A DNA stretch of 64,000 nucleotides, taken from the NCBI RefSeq assembly GCF_042752395.1, contig NZ_JBHYXZ010000002.1, forward strand, positions 62,001 through 126,000, read 5' to 3'. Below the pieces are notes generated by a model that saw only the letters and a list, made by a program, of their open reading frames with translations, did no database searches and was not told the DNA's origin. The translations under genes were made by a program, and so were the position numbers. This document shows positions 49,701-58,618 of the stretch, one piece after another (position 1 is the stretch's first letter; the number at the start of each line of letters is the position of its first letter). This DNA is from Actinosynnema sp042752395. Its GTDB lineage: Bacteria > Actinomycetota > Actinomycetes > Mycobacteriales > Pseudonocardiaceae.

Positions 49701-51708
49701 CCCGGCGATGTCGGCCCTCATGGCACTCGCGCGATGGGCGTTGCAGGAAACGCAGCAACGTCCCCTCGGCGACGTCCTGGATCAGGTACTCGGAGCGAGT
49801 CGCAGTCTGGCGATGCCGGCAGTCGTCATGTTTCTGAGCCTCGCCCGTCTCGACGTGGTGACCGATGAGTTGGACCCGTTCCTCCAGCAACCCCTTGTAT
49901 GGGACTACGAAGGGGATCCACGGCTGCAACATGCCGCTGCGGTCCTCGTCGGCCGCAGCGGTCCCGAACGTCGCACCCAGCTTCGTGCCCTCGGTGATCG
50001 ACTCGTCGAGCTGACCCGCCATGAGCTCACCGCGCATCTCGGCCAGGCACCTGCCGATGATTACCCCGGGATGCTCGTTGCTCTGAAGAGGGCTCGCAGT
50101 CTGGACATTGACGCCTACCGACTGGAGCGGTCGTCGGAACGGGAAGGGATGCTGGAGGTGTCCCTGGACTACCCGGAGGAACTCGAACGCGGTCTGAAGC
50201 AGAACGGGCTGCCGTTCCAGCTCCACCTCCGGGTCGCCGACATCACCACTCAAGCAGTACAAGCGCGTGACGAGCACGGGGACGCGGACCCGGTCGCCTT
50301 GTGGCACGACCTCATGGAGGTCTTCCGACAGCTCGACGAGCTCGGCAATCCTCGCCTCGGCACCATCCACCCCCGCCACGAGGCGGCGTCCACCGTTGCC
50401 TCAGCCGTGCTGCTGGCAACCGCAGACGACGGTGATGCCGAAGACACTCAGCTGATCGAGGACACCGTGCTGACGCTTCTCGACGCCGTGGAAGGTTCAC
50501 CGGCCGAGGACCACGATCGGCACTCTGAGGATAGGCGTACCCGATGGCCGATGGGCGCCGACCGCGCGGCGGCCACGGCCCTTCCCCGTGTGCTCGCGAA
50601 CCCGAGATTGCGCGATCGATGCGCACACCTCGTCGACCGTGTTGAAGCCGCGATCCTCGACTTGGCCGAGTCCCGACCCTTCGAAGTGAGGCGGCGACTT
50701 GCCGACGCGATCGCCGACGTGCTCGCCCCTTCCTGCGACAACACGCACGACGCCCAACTGCACTCACTCGCCGTTGCGGTCTTGAAGAAGATCGTCCTCA
50801 ACGCCGGCCTCGGGCCCTGGAGTGAACGCCAGCGACAGCGCGTCACGCTGACGGAGCCCTTGGCGGAAGCTCTCGGATCAGGTGAAGATGTCCTCCACGT
50901 CGGCGAAGCCTCAGACGCTCTGCCAGCTCTCATACGGGCCGCAAGCCTCACGTGCATGCACGGACAGGCTATGGCGGAGGTACTGCGGGCGCTCGTGGAC
51001 TACGACATCCTCGGCTGGCCGAAACACTACGCCAGGCACCTGTACTCCGGCATCAGGCACTGGCGGGATGAGCTTGATCGCCATGTTGCCGCGCAGATCC
51101 TTGGCGGTGATAGCGACCTGCTCGACCGCTACCTCGACGGCTTCGCTCCCGTCGGCGAAGAACTCCGCGGGTTGCTGACGGAACTCGGAAAGCAGGCCAC
51201 AACACCGGATCACGGCGCGTTGCTGCTGGAAACATACTGGCCACGAATCCTCGATCGACTGCTCCCCGCCAACCGGGACCTCTCCGGTAACGACCATCGC
51301 GAGCATCCGCACCACAGCCACGAGGAGGACTTCGATCGGACGCTGCTTCCCAAGTGCCCGGAGGACAGAGGCTGGCCACGACAACCACTCGGTGCCGTTC
51401 TGCAGCGTTGGACGCAGGCGTTCGCAGGTAAGCCTCACGTCGCCGATCACGCCATCACATGCCTGGCACAGTACCGCCTGCTCGGCTCACCTACGGCTAC
51501 CGGCATGATCCTGGACGTCCTGGGCGACAACACCCGCATTATCCGTCAGGATTGCCAAACCGTCACCGCCTGGCTGTACGTCATCCTCATCGTCAACAAG
51601 GACGCAAGCGTCGGACACAAACCTCGGCTGCTCAGACTGCTTGACGAGCTCGCAGATGCCGGTGACACGGACGCCATCGAGCTGCAACGAGAGCTGGAAC
51701 TCCAGTAG
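46771..51708 (+). CDS. Giant STAND NTPase with N-terminal PD-(D/E)XK-like nuclease
   Basis: A 1645-residue protein. The N-terminal ~120 residues have LDDVVL followed by EYQVKR (D63, Q80-x-K82), a pattern of Cap4/Mrr-type DNA nucleases used as effectors. A central NTPase has Walker A GSAGVGKS (325-332), Walker B ARVLLIDG (D390) and the sensor-like VTARTEAA. A very long helical C-terminus (about 1000 residues) would be the sensor. The arrangement resembles Avs-type antiphage proteins. ATG 46771 has GAGG 9 bases upstream. The second giant gene follows after 71 bp. Confidence 0.8.
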   Translation: MVNSRAGSSVSPEATGGAGTIDEYRFAAVNLVKLLRGDTAPGLSASIVAVGLQRREAGNILDDVVLQAAPESNALRVEYQVKRTMTPVQSDPAFIDSLKQCLQSIEDNAEEIESGQLRLGLATSPSQHMDQLRRLTEVASQHLTLESFEAIVRPGVTDRKVCDRFERVVESVAVAQRSRGRLLETLDCRSLALTVLRSLYVWQFEIGQDGRDTIDAVGRLADVLPSGGQSALGVFTELAGIAQAVGPKAGLIDRAMVRAKLLGREVALTVEPRQRAALAKLAAATQRELDATAWTIADRLELPREKTVDRIKAAVQASSFVLVTGSAGVGKSVLARRVVKDLAATASTVIVNLTGRSRETLADLQAELGAELEPALRAAATTGARVLLIDGAEHALTDNARLLTAVLRAVPVDPEKAPPWTVIVTARTEAATAVSRRLPSPPARIDVGNADADEVGEIVNAFPQLTPLTRHPRSRRLLQLPYLVDLLVRVDSGLDDRPLGEEDVMDHVWEHVIRRGSGERSGAGTPHGRSVACLVLAEASLHMDGGSTLATCEGDAVSGLISDNVLVRHRNRHRFAHDILLDYAVANRLLEDDHRHLLTGVDEPRRLMRAIRLAIQRRLADAQAEGQAAIRQQWSEAVVLAQQLQEQDGPRWRSVPYEALLATSDPRALLDALRFTLLASDGEQLRRLLKVTRSFAATSVREPEADGFQLDVVLAAPVVDFVGNTGPALPQKATHLAADVVQRWLLAAWRAGIPIEVHIADPRRLAQAAAAWSEDDTYGPRLNAVLPALAMLGRHPTRETQSVFDRLSHRNGELSSIVEVSDVAAAAAQANPELLLLLAGRYYLDQDLRLDPAETPPAARRRRGRRRPRSAFSEELEDGVRDHTPSYLKAQDTGFAAPHYGPFEALLKTSPEHGLKLIGAVVDSATSARTAVERSFDDRPDPSMTLTIHRPEWTEPITYRGTAATWGWYRGTTNGAYPAMSALMALARWALQETQQRPLGDVLDQVLGASRSLAMPAVVMFLSLARLDVVTDELDPFLQQPLVWDYEGDPRLQHAAAVLVGRSGPERRTQLRALGDRLVELTRHELTAHLGQAPADDYPGMLVALKRARSLDIDAYRLERSSEREGMLEVSLDYPEELERGLKQNGLPFQLHLRVADITTQAVQARDEHGDADPVALWHDLMEVFRQLDELGNPRLGTIHPRHEAASTVASAVLLATADDGDAEDTQLIEDTVLTLLDAVEGSPAEDHDRHSEDRRTRWPMGADRAAATALPRVLANPRLRDRCAHLVDRVEAAILDLAESRPFEVRRRLADAIADVLAPSCDNTHDAQLHSLAVAVLKKIVLNAGLGPWSERQRQRVTLTEPLAEALGSGEDVLHVGEASDALPALIRAASLTCMHGQAMAEVLRALVDYDILGWPKHYARHLYSGIRHWRDELDRHVAAQILGGDSDLLDRYLDGFAPVGEELRGLLTELGKQATTPDHGALLLETYWPRILDRLLPANRDLSGNDHREHPHHSHEEDFDRTLLPKCPEDRGWPRQPLGAVLQRWTQAFAGKPHVADHAITCLAQYRLLGSPTATGMILDVLGDNTRIIRQDCQTVTAWLYVILIVNKDASVGHKPRLLRLLDELADAGDTDAIELQRELELQ

Positions 51709-51779
51709 CTGCACCGAACACTTCCCCCGGACACAAGAGCACTTCCCCGAAGGTTCGTTGACACAAGAGGTTCGGACAC

Positions 51780-54700
51780 ATGGTCAGTCGGCACGACGAC
51801 AGAGCCAGCGTCGCTTCCGCAGGTGGATCCCGCGCTGCCGGCGGCATGCGCTTCCAGGCCGAGGTCTTCGCTTGGTGGGCGGCTCTGGCGATCTCCGGCC
51901 AGGGCCCAGCCCTCGGCCTGGATCCAGCGAACCGGGTGCAGGCCGTCGGTTGCGAGACGGGACTACCCGTCGATGACGTCGGGGTCGCGTTGCACGACGG
52001 AGGCTTCGTCCTCATCCAAGCTAAGCGTGGCATGACTCGGCTCGTCGCCACCTCCAGCGATCTCTGCAATGCGGTCGACCAGTTGATCGACGCGTTCCGC
52101 AACGGCCTGCGCACCAGGGTCGAGCTCCGCGGAGTCGACCTGACCCGAGATCGCCTGGTGATCGCGACCGATGCCACCTCAAGTGGCGCATTCGATGCTC
52201 TTGCGACGGTTCTCAACCGTCTGCGGAGCCATCCGGACACGTTGCCACTGGAGGGCGCCGCAGGCACTGCTGAACAGGTCGCCGCCTGGACCCGTTTCCA
52301 CGGCATCATCGAGCAGCGATGGACAGAGACATCGGGGACAGCTGCCACTCAGGAAGAGCTGCGGCGGTTCTACCGAGTCTTGGAGGTCCAGCGGCTTGAC
52401 TTCACACCTGAGTCCGGAATACACCGCAGGCAGGCAACGAATCTGCTGGAGAGCGCCGGAGCGACAGGGGGGCCACTCGACCGCCTGATCAGCGTGGGGC
52501 TGGAACTCGCCCATGAACGATCCTGGCGCCTAACCCACCAGCTCAGAGCGGCGCTGAACATCCCCTTCGACCCGCTGGCGAATACGCCGAACCAGCCGCG
52601 AGGACACGTCGCGTTCGAGTGGTTGTGTCACCGCCTCGACGAGGCGGTAGGCAACCTAGGGCCCCGGTACAACCGCGAGTTGACCGTGGACGTGCCCGTT
52701 GGGCGGCGGATGGCCGGGTTCGCGCGCCGCGAGGACGCATTGTTGCCGCTACGCGCCCAGCTGCACCAAGCCCACACCGCGCTCGGACGGGCGGCCGCCA
52801 TGGAACCCGGGCAAGGACGCCTTCACCACCTGGTGGCAGACCTGAAGGCTCTGCGTGAGCCGGTCGACGCCCCAACCGGGCCCGGTGTTCTGCCGGTCGA
52901 CCTGTGGCGGGCCCGATGCTCAGCGATACTCGACTCCCTCCGACGGATCCCGGACGACCCCACCCTTCAAAGCCGGGAATCGTCCGACTTCCGCGACGCC
53001 GTCGACTCTGGTTGGGAACACCTGGAACAGGCCGCCAGGTCGTTGGATGACGCGGCCTTGAAGTCGTGGAACGAACCTGTCCTGCTCATCACGGGAGAAC
53101 ACGGCCGAGGCAAGAGCCACCTCCTGGCCGACACGGCCGTCTCCGCCGTCAACAACGGCCAACCCGCCGTCCTGCTCCTGGGACAGCACTTCCTCAACAC
53201 GAGTGACCCGTGGACCCAAGCGACAGCCAACCTGGGATGGCCGGGCACCAGCGACGAGTTCCTCGCCGCGATCAACGCCCTGGCCAAGGCCGCCGGCCGC
53301 CGGGCACTGCTGATAGTCGATGCCCTCAACGAAGGCGACGGCAGGAGGATCTGGCCCACACGCTTGGCAGGCTTTCTGGAGAAAGTCCGCAGGTTCGACT
53401 GGATCGGCGTGGTCCTGAGCGTGCGGACCATCGCCCAGAACGCCTGCGTTCCCCGCAACATCCGCGAGGAAGCACTGATCGTCCCGCACCTCGGGTTCGA
53501 TGGCGTGGAGTTCGACGCCGTACGGGAGTTCTTCCGCCACTACAGGCTCATCGGCCCCGCCACACCGCTGCTGCTCCAGGAGTTCCGGGAACCGCTGTTC
53601 CTGGAACTGTTCTGCCGCACGGCGCAACGTCATCCCAGCCTGCTGACCGGTGCCGCACCGGGCCTGAGCACCGTTCTCGACGAGTACCTCACCACCAGGG
53701 ACGAGGTGGTCTCCGAGCGACTGGACACCGACCCGCACGACCGTGTGGTCGTCACCGCCTGCCGTGAGCTGGCCAAGGCCATGCTCAGCCGAGGCACGCG
53801 CTGGCTGAGCAGGCAAGAGGCCAAGGACATCACCGAACGCGTGTGGCCGACGACAGGTGGCCACTCCCGCTCGCTGTTCCTGGCCCTGCTGACCGAACGC
53901 GTACTCATCGAAAGCTTCACCGGCTCACGCCTGCAGACGCCCGACGCACAACCGGTGCAGTTCGCCTACGAGCGCCTCGCCGATCACCTGATCGCCTCCA
54001 CCCTCCTCGAGTCGACACGCCGCGACAGTGGCTACGACCATGATGCCCTCACCCGGATCGTGGCGGATCTGACCGCGGGCGACACCACGCTCGACGCACT
54101 CACCCTGCTATTGCCCGAACGCCTCGGTATCGAACTGACAGACTTCACTCACGTCCTGGCACCGGAAACGAGCAAGATGCTGCCGGACCGAGTGATCGCC
54201 TCACTACCGCTGCGGGTACCCAACGCGATCACCGACACGGCGGCCACGCTGCTGGAGCGACGGCTACTGGGCTACGACCACCAAGCTTCCCGAGCCGCCG
54301 CGCACATCGCCGTGTCATTGGCGTGCCGGCCCGACCACCGCCTCGACCACCAGTGGTTGCACACGACACTGGCGGCGATGCCGATGTGGCGGCGGGACAT
54401 GACCTGGACCGCCGCCACCGCTGGACGACGAGCACAACCAAGCCCGTACGCAGGGCTGCTCGCATGGGTCGACGCCGAGGACGAACACATCCTGAGCGGT
54501 TTGAGCGAGGAGTCGGCAATCGCGTGCGCCGTTACTTTGATGTGGGCGTTTACCAACTCCGACCGGTTCGTACGCGACACCGCCACCCGCCGGCTGGTCA
54601 AGATCGCCTCGGTCCATCCGACCGTACTACCCCCACTGATCCGACGTGCCGCCGGTGTGGACGACCTCTACGTCCTCGAACGGGTCTGCGCGGCCGCCTA

Positions 54701-56546
54701 CGGCGTCGCCCTACGCCGCCTACCCGACACCCCTCTGCGTGAAGCCGCCACAGCGACACTCGACACGGTGTTCGGACAAGGCGATCCGCTACCGCACATC
54801 CTGATCCGTGACTATGCCCAAGGCATCGTCCGTCTCGCTCACCAACGCGGCCTCATCACCGATGCCGACTGGACCCGAGCAGCAGGTCCTTGGTCGAGCC
54901 CGTGGCCCGGCCGGAACATCCCCGATCTGGACGAGCTGGAACGCCTCTACCCCCTATTCGCCGATGACGAGCCCGCCCGGAGAGGCACGCTATGGGCTTC
55001 GATCCACCTCAGCGCCGGCGAAGGCGGCGACTTTGGCCGCTACATCATCGGCACCAACCATCCCTACAGCTTCCCCTTCACCACCCAGCTCCGCAACGCG
55101 CCCGAACAAGGGACCGCTACAGACAAGACTGCGACACCCGGCGACACCGAACCACCAAGCGCCAGCATGCTGGACCAACTCGCCGAAGACCTACCCCAAG
55201 ACCACCCCCTCCGCAAAAGCGTCACCGACCTGCTCGCCTACGCCGAAGACCTGGCGGAGGACGAACCACATCAAGAGCGAAACCCGATCGACACCGACAT
55301 GGTGTGCCGTTTCGTCATCCTTGGTGTCGCCGACCGCGGCTGGACGCCCGAACGCTTCCGTGACCTCGACGACGAACTCGACGAAGAGCAGAACGTAGGA
55401 CGCGCCTCGCGCAAGCGCGAACGCATCGGCAAGAAGTACCAGTGGCAGGCATGGCACGAAGCCCTCGCCCGGCTCGCCGACACCCATCTGCCCAGCGAAC
55501 ACCCGGACCGTCAACCCGTCACAGCCGCACGGATCTCCTTCACCCGCGACATCGACCCTTCCCACCTACTGGCAGGAAATCCCGCCAGCCCGGCCAACGA
55601 CCAGTACATCCCGACCGACGCTTGGTGGCTGCCCCTGTCCAGGCCGGAGGCACCCGATCTGTCCACCTTCGACCTCCAGTGCACCTGGGTCGCCGACCGC
55701 ACAGCGCTGCTCGACACCAGCGCTCTCGTCATCGTCCCCGGCATCACAGCCGCAGCCTCACCCGCCGGCCGCGCCCTGCGCCTGCGCGACAACGACGAGT
55801 GGATTCTGCTTCACGGCACCGTAGCCTGGTACTGGGACGCTTACGGACCGGCGCCGCGCCTGGACACCAAGGGCGTCTGGGCAGACCACGCAGTCGTTTA
55901 TCACACCGTCCTCATTCGCCGAACCGACGTAGCCGGTGTCCTCGCAGCGCCGCTACAGCCCTACGGCCCTCACCACTACAACCAGAGCTTTACCGACGGG
56001 CCGTTCCTCGGCGAGTTCCCCGACCAACCTCCCTTCACCGACCTGCTCGCCGACCGGGAGCACCAGCACGGGTGGACCACCGACACCAACATCGCCACAC
56101 CAGTCCTACTCACCACGGACCACTACATGTGGGAAGGCAACATCTATGACTGCTCCCTCACCGACTCGGTGTCCGTGTCTCTCCCCACAGCCCACCTTCT
56201 CAGGCTCCTAACGCCGAACGCCCTCTCCCGTGACGGCGCCGTCTACGGAGCAGACAACGACGTCATCGCCTTCGCCCCCAATGTCTTCGAAGCCGGGAAC
56301 TCCACCCTCCTGATCCGCGCCGACATCCTCCACACCGCACTCAACGCCGCCGACCTCGCTCTCGGCCAAGTCACCTACCAGGAACGCCGCTCAGCAATAG
56401 CTTTAAATCATGACCTCTGGCCCGGCAGACTCGACCGCACCAGTCTTCACGTTCACCAGCCCGTCTCTGACGGATGGACCATTGCCGGCACTGTCCACCA
56501 CCGTCATCAATACCCTCCACGTCCATCGCGTGCGGCATCGAAATAG
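51780..56546 (+). CDS. Giant NTPase with N-terminal PD-(D/E)XK-like nuclease (second of tandem pair)
   Basis: A 1588-residue protein. The N-terminus has RFQAEVFAWWAAL, VDDVGVAL and FVLIQAKRG (D66, Q80-x-K82), matching the spacing in the upstream neighbour. The NTPase has Walker A GEHGRGKS (439-446) and Walker B RRALLIVDALNEG. The long C-terminus is partly helical, and its last 400 residues are less repeat-like. ATG 51780 has GAGG 9 bases upstream. It probably forms an operon with the gene upstream. It looks like a nuclease-effector defence protein; its trigger is unknown. Confidence 0.8.
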   Translation: MVSRHDDRASVASAGGSRAAGGMRFQAEVFAWWAALAISGQGPALGLDPANRVQAVGCETGLPVDDVGVALHDGGFVLIQAKRGMTRLVATSSDLCNAVDQLIDAFRNGLRTRVELRGVDLTRDRLVIATDATSSGAFDALATVLNRLRSHPDTLPLEGAAGTAEQVAAWTRFHGIIEQRWTETSGTAATQEELRRFYRVLEVQRLDFTPESGIHRRQATNLLESAGATGGPLDRLISVGLELAHERSWRLTHQLRAALNIPFDPLANTPNQPRGHVAFEWLCHRLDEAVGNLGPRYNRELTVDVPVGRRMAGFARREDALLPLRAQLHQAHTALGRAAAMEPGQGRLHHLVADLKALREPVDAPTGPGVLPVDLWRARCSAILDSLRRIPDDPTLQSRESSDFRDAVDSGWEHLEQAARSLDDAALKSWNEPVLLITGEHGRGKSHLLADTAVSAVNNGQPAVLLLGQHFLNTSDPWTQATANLGWPGTSDEFLAAINALAKAAGRRALLIVDALNEGDGRRIWPTRLAGFLEKVRRFDWIGVVLSVRTIAQNACVPRNIREEALIVPHLGFDGVEFDAVREFFRHYRLIGPATPLLLQEFREPLFLELFCRTAQRHPSLLTGAAPGLSTVLDEYLTTRDEVVSERLDTDPHDRVVVTACRELAKAMLSRGTRWLSRQEAKDITERVWPTTGGHSRSLFLALLTERVLIESFTGSRLQTPDAQPVQFAYERLADHLIASTLLESTRRDSGYDHDALTRIVADLTAGDTTLDALTLLLPERLGIELTDFTHVLAPETSKMLPDRVIASLPLRVPNAITDTAATLLERRLLGYDHQASRAAAHIAVSLACRPDHRLDHQWLHTTLAAMPMWRRDMTWTAATAGRRAQPSPYAGLLAWVDAEDEHILSGLSEESAIACAVTLMWAFTNSDRFVRDTATRRLVKIASVHPTVLPPLIRRAAGVDDLYVLERVCAAAYGVALRRLPDTPLREAATATLDTVFGQGDPLPHILIRDYAQGIVRLAHQRGLITDADWTRAAGPWSSPWPGRNIPDLDELERLYPLFADDEPARRGTLWASIHLSAGEGGDFGRYIIGTNHPYSFPFTTQLRNAPEQGTATDKTATPGDTEPPSASMLDQLAEDLPQDHPLRKSVTDLLAYAEDLAEDEPHQERNPIDTDMVCRFVILGVADRGWTPERFRDLDDELDEEQNVGRASRKRERIGKKYQWQAWHEALARLADTHLPSEHPDRQPVTAARISFTRDIDPSHLLAGNPASPANDQYIPTDAWWLPLSRPEAPDLSTFDLQCTWVADRTALLDTSALVIVPGITAAASPAGRALRLRDNDEWILLHGTVAWYWDAYGPAPRLDTKGVWADHAVVYHTVLIRRTDVAGVLAAPLQPYGPHHYNQSFTDGPFLGEFPDQPPFTDLLADREHQHGWTTDTNIATPVLLTTDHYMWEGNIYDCSLTDSVSVSLPTAHLLRLLTPNALSRDGAVYGADNDVIAFAPNVFEAGNSTLLIRADILHTALNAADLALGQVTYQERRSAIALNHDLWPGRLDRTSLHVHQPVSDGWTIAGTVHHRHQYPPRPSRAASK

Positions 56547-56661
56547 CGGCGCGAGCCCGTTTGGCAATGCGCAAAGGGGAACATTCCCCGCGTGTTGAGC
56601 ATATTGACGTGTGGGCTGTGGCCCACCTGGACAGTGGGCGGAAGTTGTTGCTATGCTTGAC

Positions 56662-58482
56662 TTATGCGGCACCGTGGCGGTGTCCGGGATGGGCTGAAGC
56701 CCACATTTGGGGGTTCAACAAGCCCTCTCGGACACGCGCACTATTCACACGGCCCACGGGTTTGATGGTTACATCAGCCTCGTGGGCCGTGTGCGTGTAA
56801 CGAACGTGCAGGTCAACCGTCCTGTAGAGGCTCGCCACGCTCTCTACGTCAGCATCGGCCAGGGCCGCTCCGACGTTACCCAGCGAGTCGATCATCGCGT
56901 GCACCTCGGCGGCGCTCAGGGCGTCCGGTGCCGGTGTCTCCTCCAGTTCCGCCCGCGCGGCAGCTCGAACTGCCTGCGCCTCGTTCATCGGCTCGACCAG
57001 TGCCAGCGGGTCAATTCCGGCTTTGATCGCCTCTTGGAACCGGCTCAACTGCTCCTCCGCTTTGGCGAGCCGCGCTTTGGCCGCTTCCCTGCCGTTCGCT
57101 GCGCCGTTCGATCCCTGCGACTCGACCAGGGCGGCGACGGTGCGGTCCCGGTTCTCCGGCGCGAACAATCGCCCGAGCCACCCGTTCACCGCTTCCTGCA
57201 AGACGTCTTCGCGGAGGTAGACCGTAGGCGGATGTGTGGCCAGCGCAGGTGATCCGGGCGCGAGCGTCCGAGCCGGACACCGGTAGTACACGCCGCGAGC
57301 CCGTGGACTGGCCTCCATCTTCCGACCACACGCCGTGCACCGGACGATGCCCCGGAACAGGTACGGCCGTTTCGTGGGCCGCTCGGCGCGCTCGGTCTTG
57401 CGAGCCGTCTTCAGGCCACCGGCGGACTTCGACTTGCGCAGCAGGTGTGCCTGCGTGAAGTCCTCGACGCTCACGATCGCCGGGTGCGCAGGCTTGCGGG
57501 ACCGCACGATCCGATCGGCGCTCGCCCGGCGGAAGCGGATCACGTAGCCGGCCGCCACGTCGTCAGGGTCGAGCAGCGTCTCCTGTCGCGCCCACCGCCC
57601 GAAGAACGCAAACCCGGTGTACCTCGGGTTGTCCAGAATCGCCCGTACCGTGCTGCCCTGCCAGCCGTCCGCCAACCGGTGCCGGTTCTGGTCGGGCCGC
57701 CGAGCCGATGGGCACGGAATCCGATCCCGGTTGAGGCCCGTTGCGATCGCCCGGTCGCCTCGACCGCTCAGGTACTCGGCGAAGATTCGCCGCACCACCT
57801 CGGCGGACGGCTCGTCAATGGCCAGCACCCGCAACCGGTAACCCTCGCTCGCCTTCCGCGGATTCGGGTGCGGACCACCGTCCACCACGACGTAGCCGTA
57901 CGGCGCGCGCCCGCCCTGGTGCCGTCCCTCATTGACCACCTGCGCATCCATAGCCGCGCGGACACGAGCCTGCACGTGCTGCCGCTCGGACTCGCTCATA
58001 CCGCCGAGCACGCTCATCAACATCTTGTGCGAGGGGTTCCGAGCGTCGAACTTCCCGCCCAGCTCTGGCACCCACAGGTCAACGCCGTACGCGGCGAACT
58101 TCGGTGCGACCAGCGAGAACTGATTGCCGAACCAACACCGCGTGCCCTCACCGACCACCACGGCGTTCCACCCACGGTTCGGGTTCTTGAGCGCCGCCAG
58201 CAGTCGAGCCGCCTCCTCTCGTCGCTCCCACGGCACGGACCTCGACTGCCCCACGTCGAAGAACTCCTCAGCGACGACACCACCGAGCGGTTCCACGAAC
58301 TTCCGCGCGTTGCTGAACTGCCACCCGCGCGACGTCTCCGGATCTTGGTTGTCCTCGGTCGAGCACCGCCCGTAGACCGCTACCGGCCCGATACCGTCCT
58401 CGATCGCTTCGACCACCTCGACGCCCAGCAGCTCGTCCAGCGTCGCCCACGGGTCTCGGCTGATTTCAACAGTCACCGTCAC
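56662..58482 (-). CDS. Large serine integrase
   Basis: A 606-residue large serine integrase. The catalytic serine is in VAVYGRCSTEDNQDP, followed by GQSRSVPWERREEA, the helix ML(M)SVLGGMSESERQHV, and the recombinase domain NPRYTGFAFFGRW. The zinc ribbon is CTACGRKM ... YYRCPA, and a helical coiled-coil region runs to the end. The GTG start lies inside the end of the 50-residue gene upstream. It integrates the element to its right; an attachment site should lie near its left end, in 56547-56661. Confidence 0.92.
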   Translation of the reverse strand: MTVTVEISRDPWATLDELLGVEVVEAIEDGIGPVAVYGRCSTEDNQDPETSRGWQFSNARKFVEPLGGVVAEEFFDVGQSRSVPWERREEAARLLAALKNPNRGWNAVVVGEGTRCWFGNQFSLVAPKFAAYGVDLWVPELGGKFDARNPSHKMLMSVLGGMSESERQHVQARVRAAMDAQVVNEGRHQGGRAPYGYVVVDGGPHPNPRKASEGYRLRVLAIDEPSAEVVRRIFAEYLSGRGDRAIATGLNRDRIPCPSARRPDQNRHRLADGWQGSTVRAILDNPRYTGFAFFGRWARQETLLDPDDVAAGYVIRFRRASADRIVRSRKPAHPAIVSVEDFTQAHLLRKSKSAGGLKTARKTERAERPTKRPYLFRGIVRCTACGRKMEASPRARGVYYRCPARTLAPGSPALATHPPTVYLREDVLQEAVNGWLGRLFAPENRDRTVAALVESQGSNGAANGREAAKARLAKAEEQLSRFQEAIKAGIDPLALVEPMNEAQAVRAAARAELEETPAPDALSAAEVHAMIDSLGNVGAALADADVESVASLYRTVDLHVRYTHTAHEADVTIKPVGRVNSARVREGLLNPQMWASAHPGHRHGAA

Positions 58483-58618
58483 CCCCTCCCGGAGGTCCGT
58501 CCAAGACCTCCACCTCGGTCAGTTCGACCAGTATGGCAAGCAATATGCGGCTGGTAGCAGGCGTCAGCACAGGAAGTTCATCCGGCAGGCGCACGGTGAC
58601 ACGGCCGTCATCGGTCAT
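58466..58618 (-). CDS. 50-residue hypothetical protein in the integrative element
   Basis: Its ATG overlaps the Tra ATPase stop (ATGA at 58615-58618) and its TGA lies 17 bases inside the integrase gene. It reads as an acidic N-terminus (TDDGRVTVRLPDELP), then an amphipathic helix and a Gly/Asp tail ending in Cys. The tight overlap on both sides argues for a real gene. The function is unknown; excision or transfer control is possible. Confidence 0.6.
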   Translation of the reverse strand: MTDDGRVTVRLPDELPVLTPATSRILLAILVELTEVEVLDGPPGGGDGDC

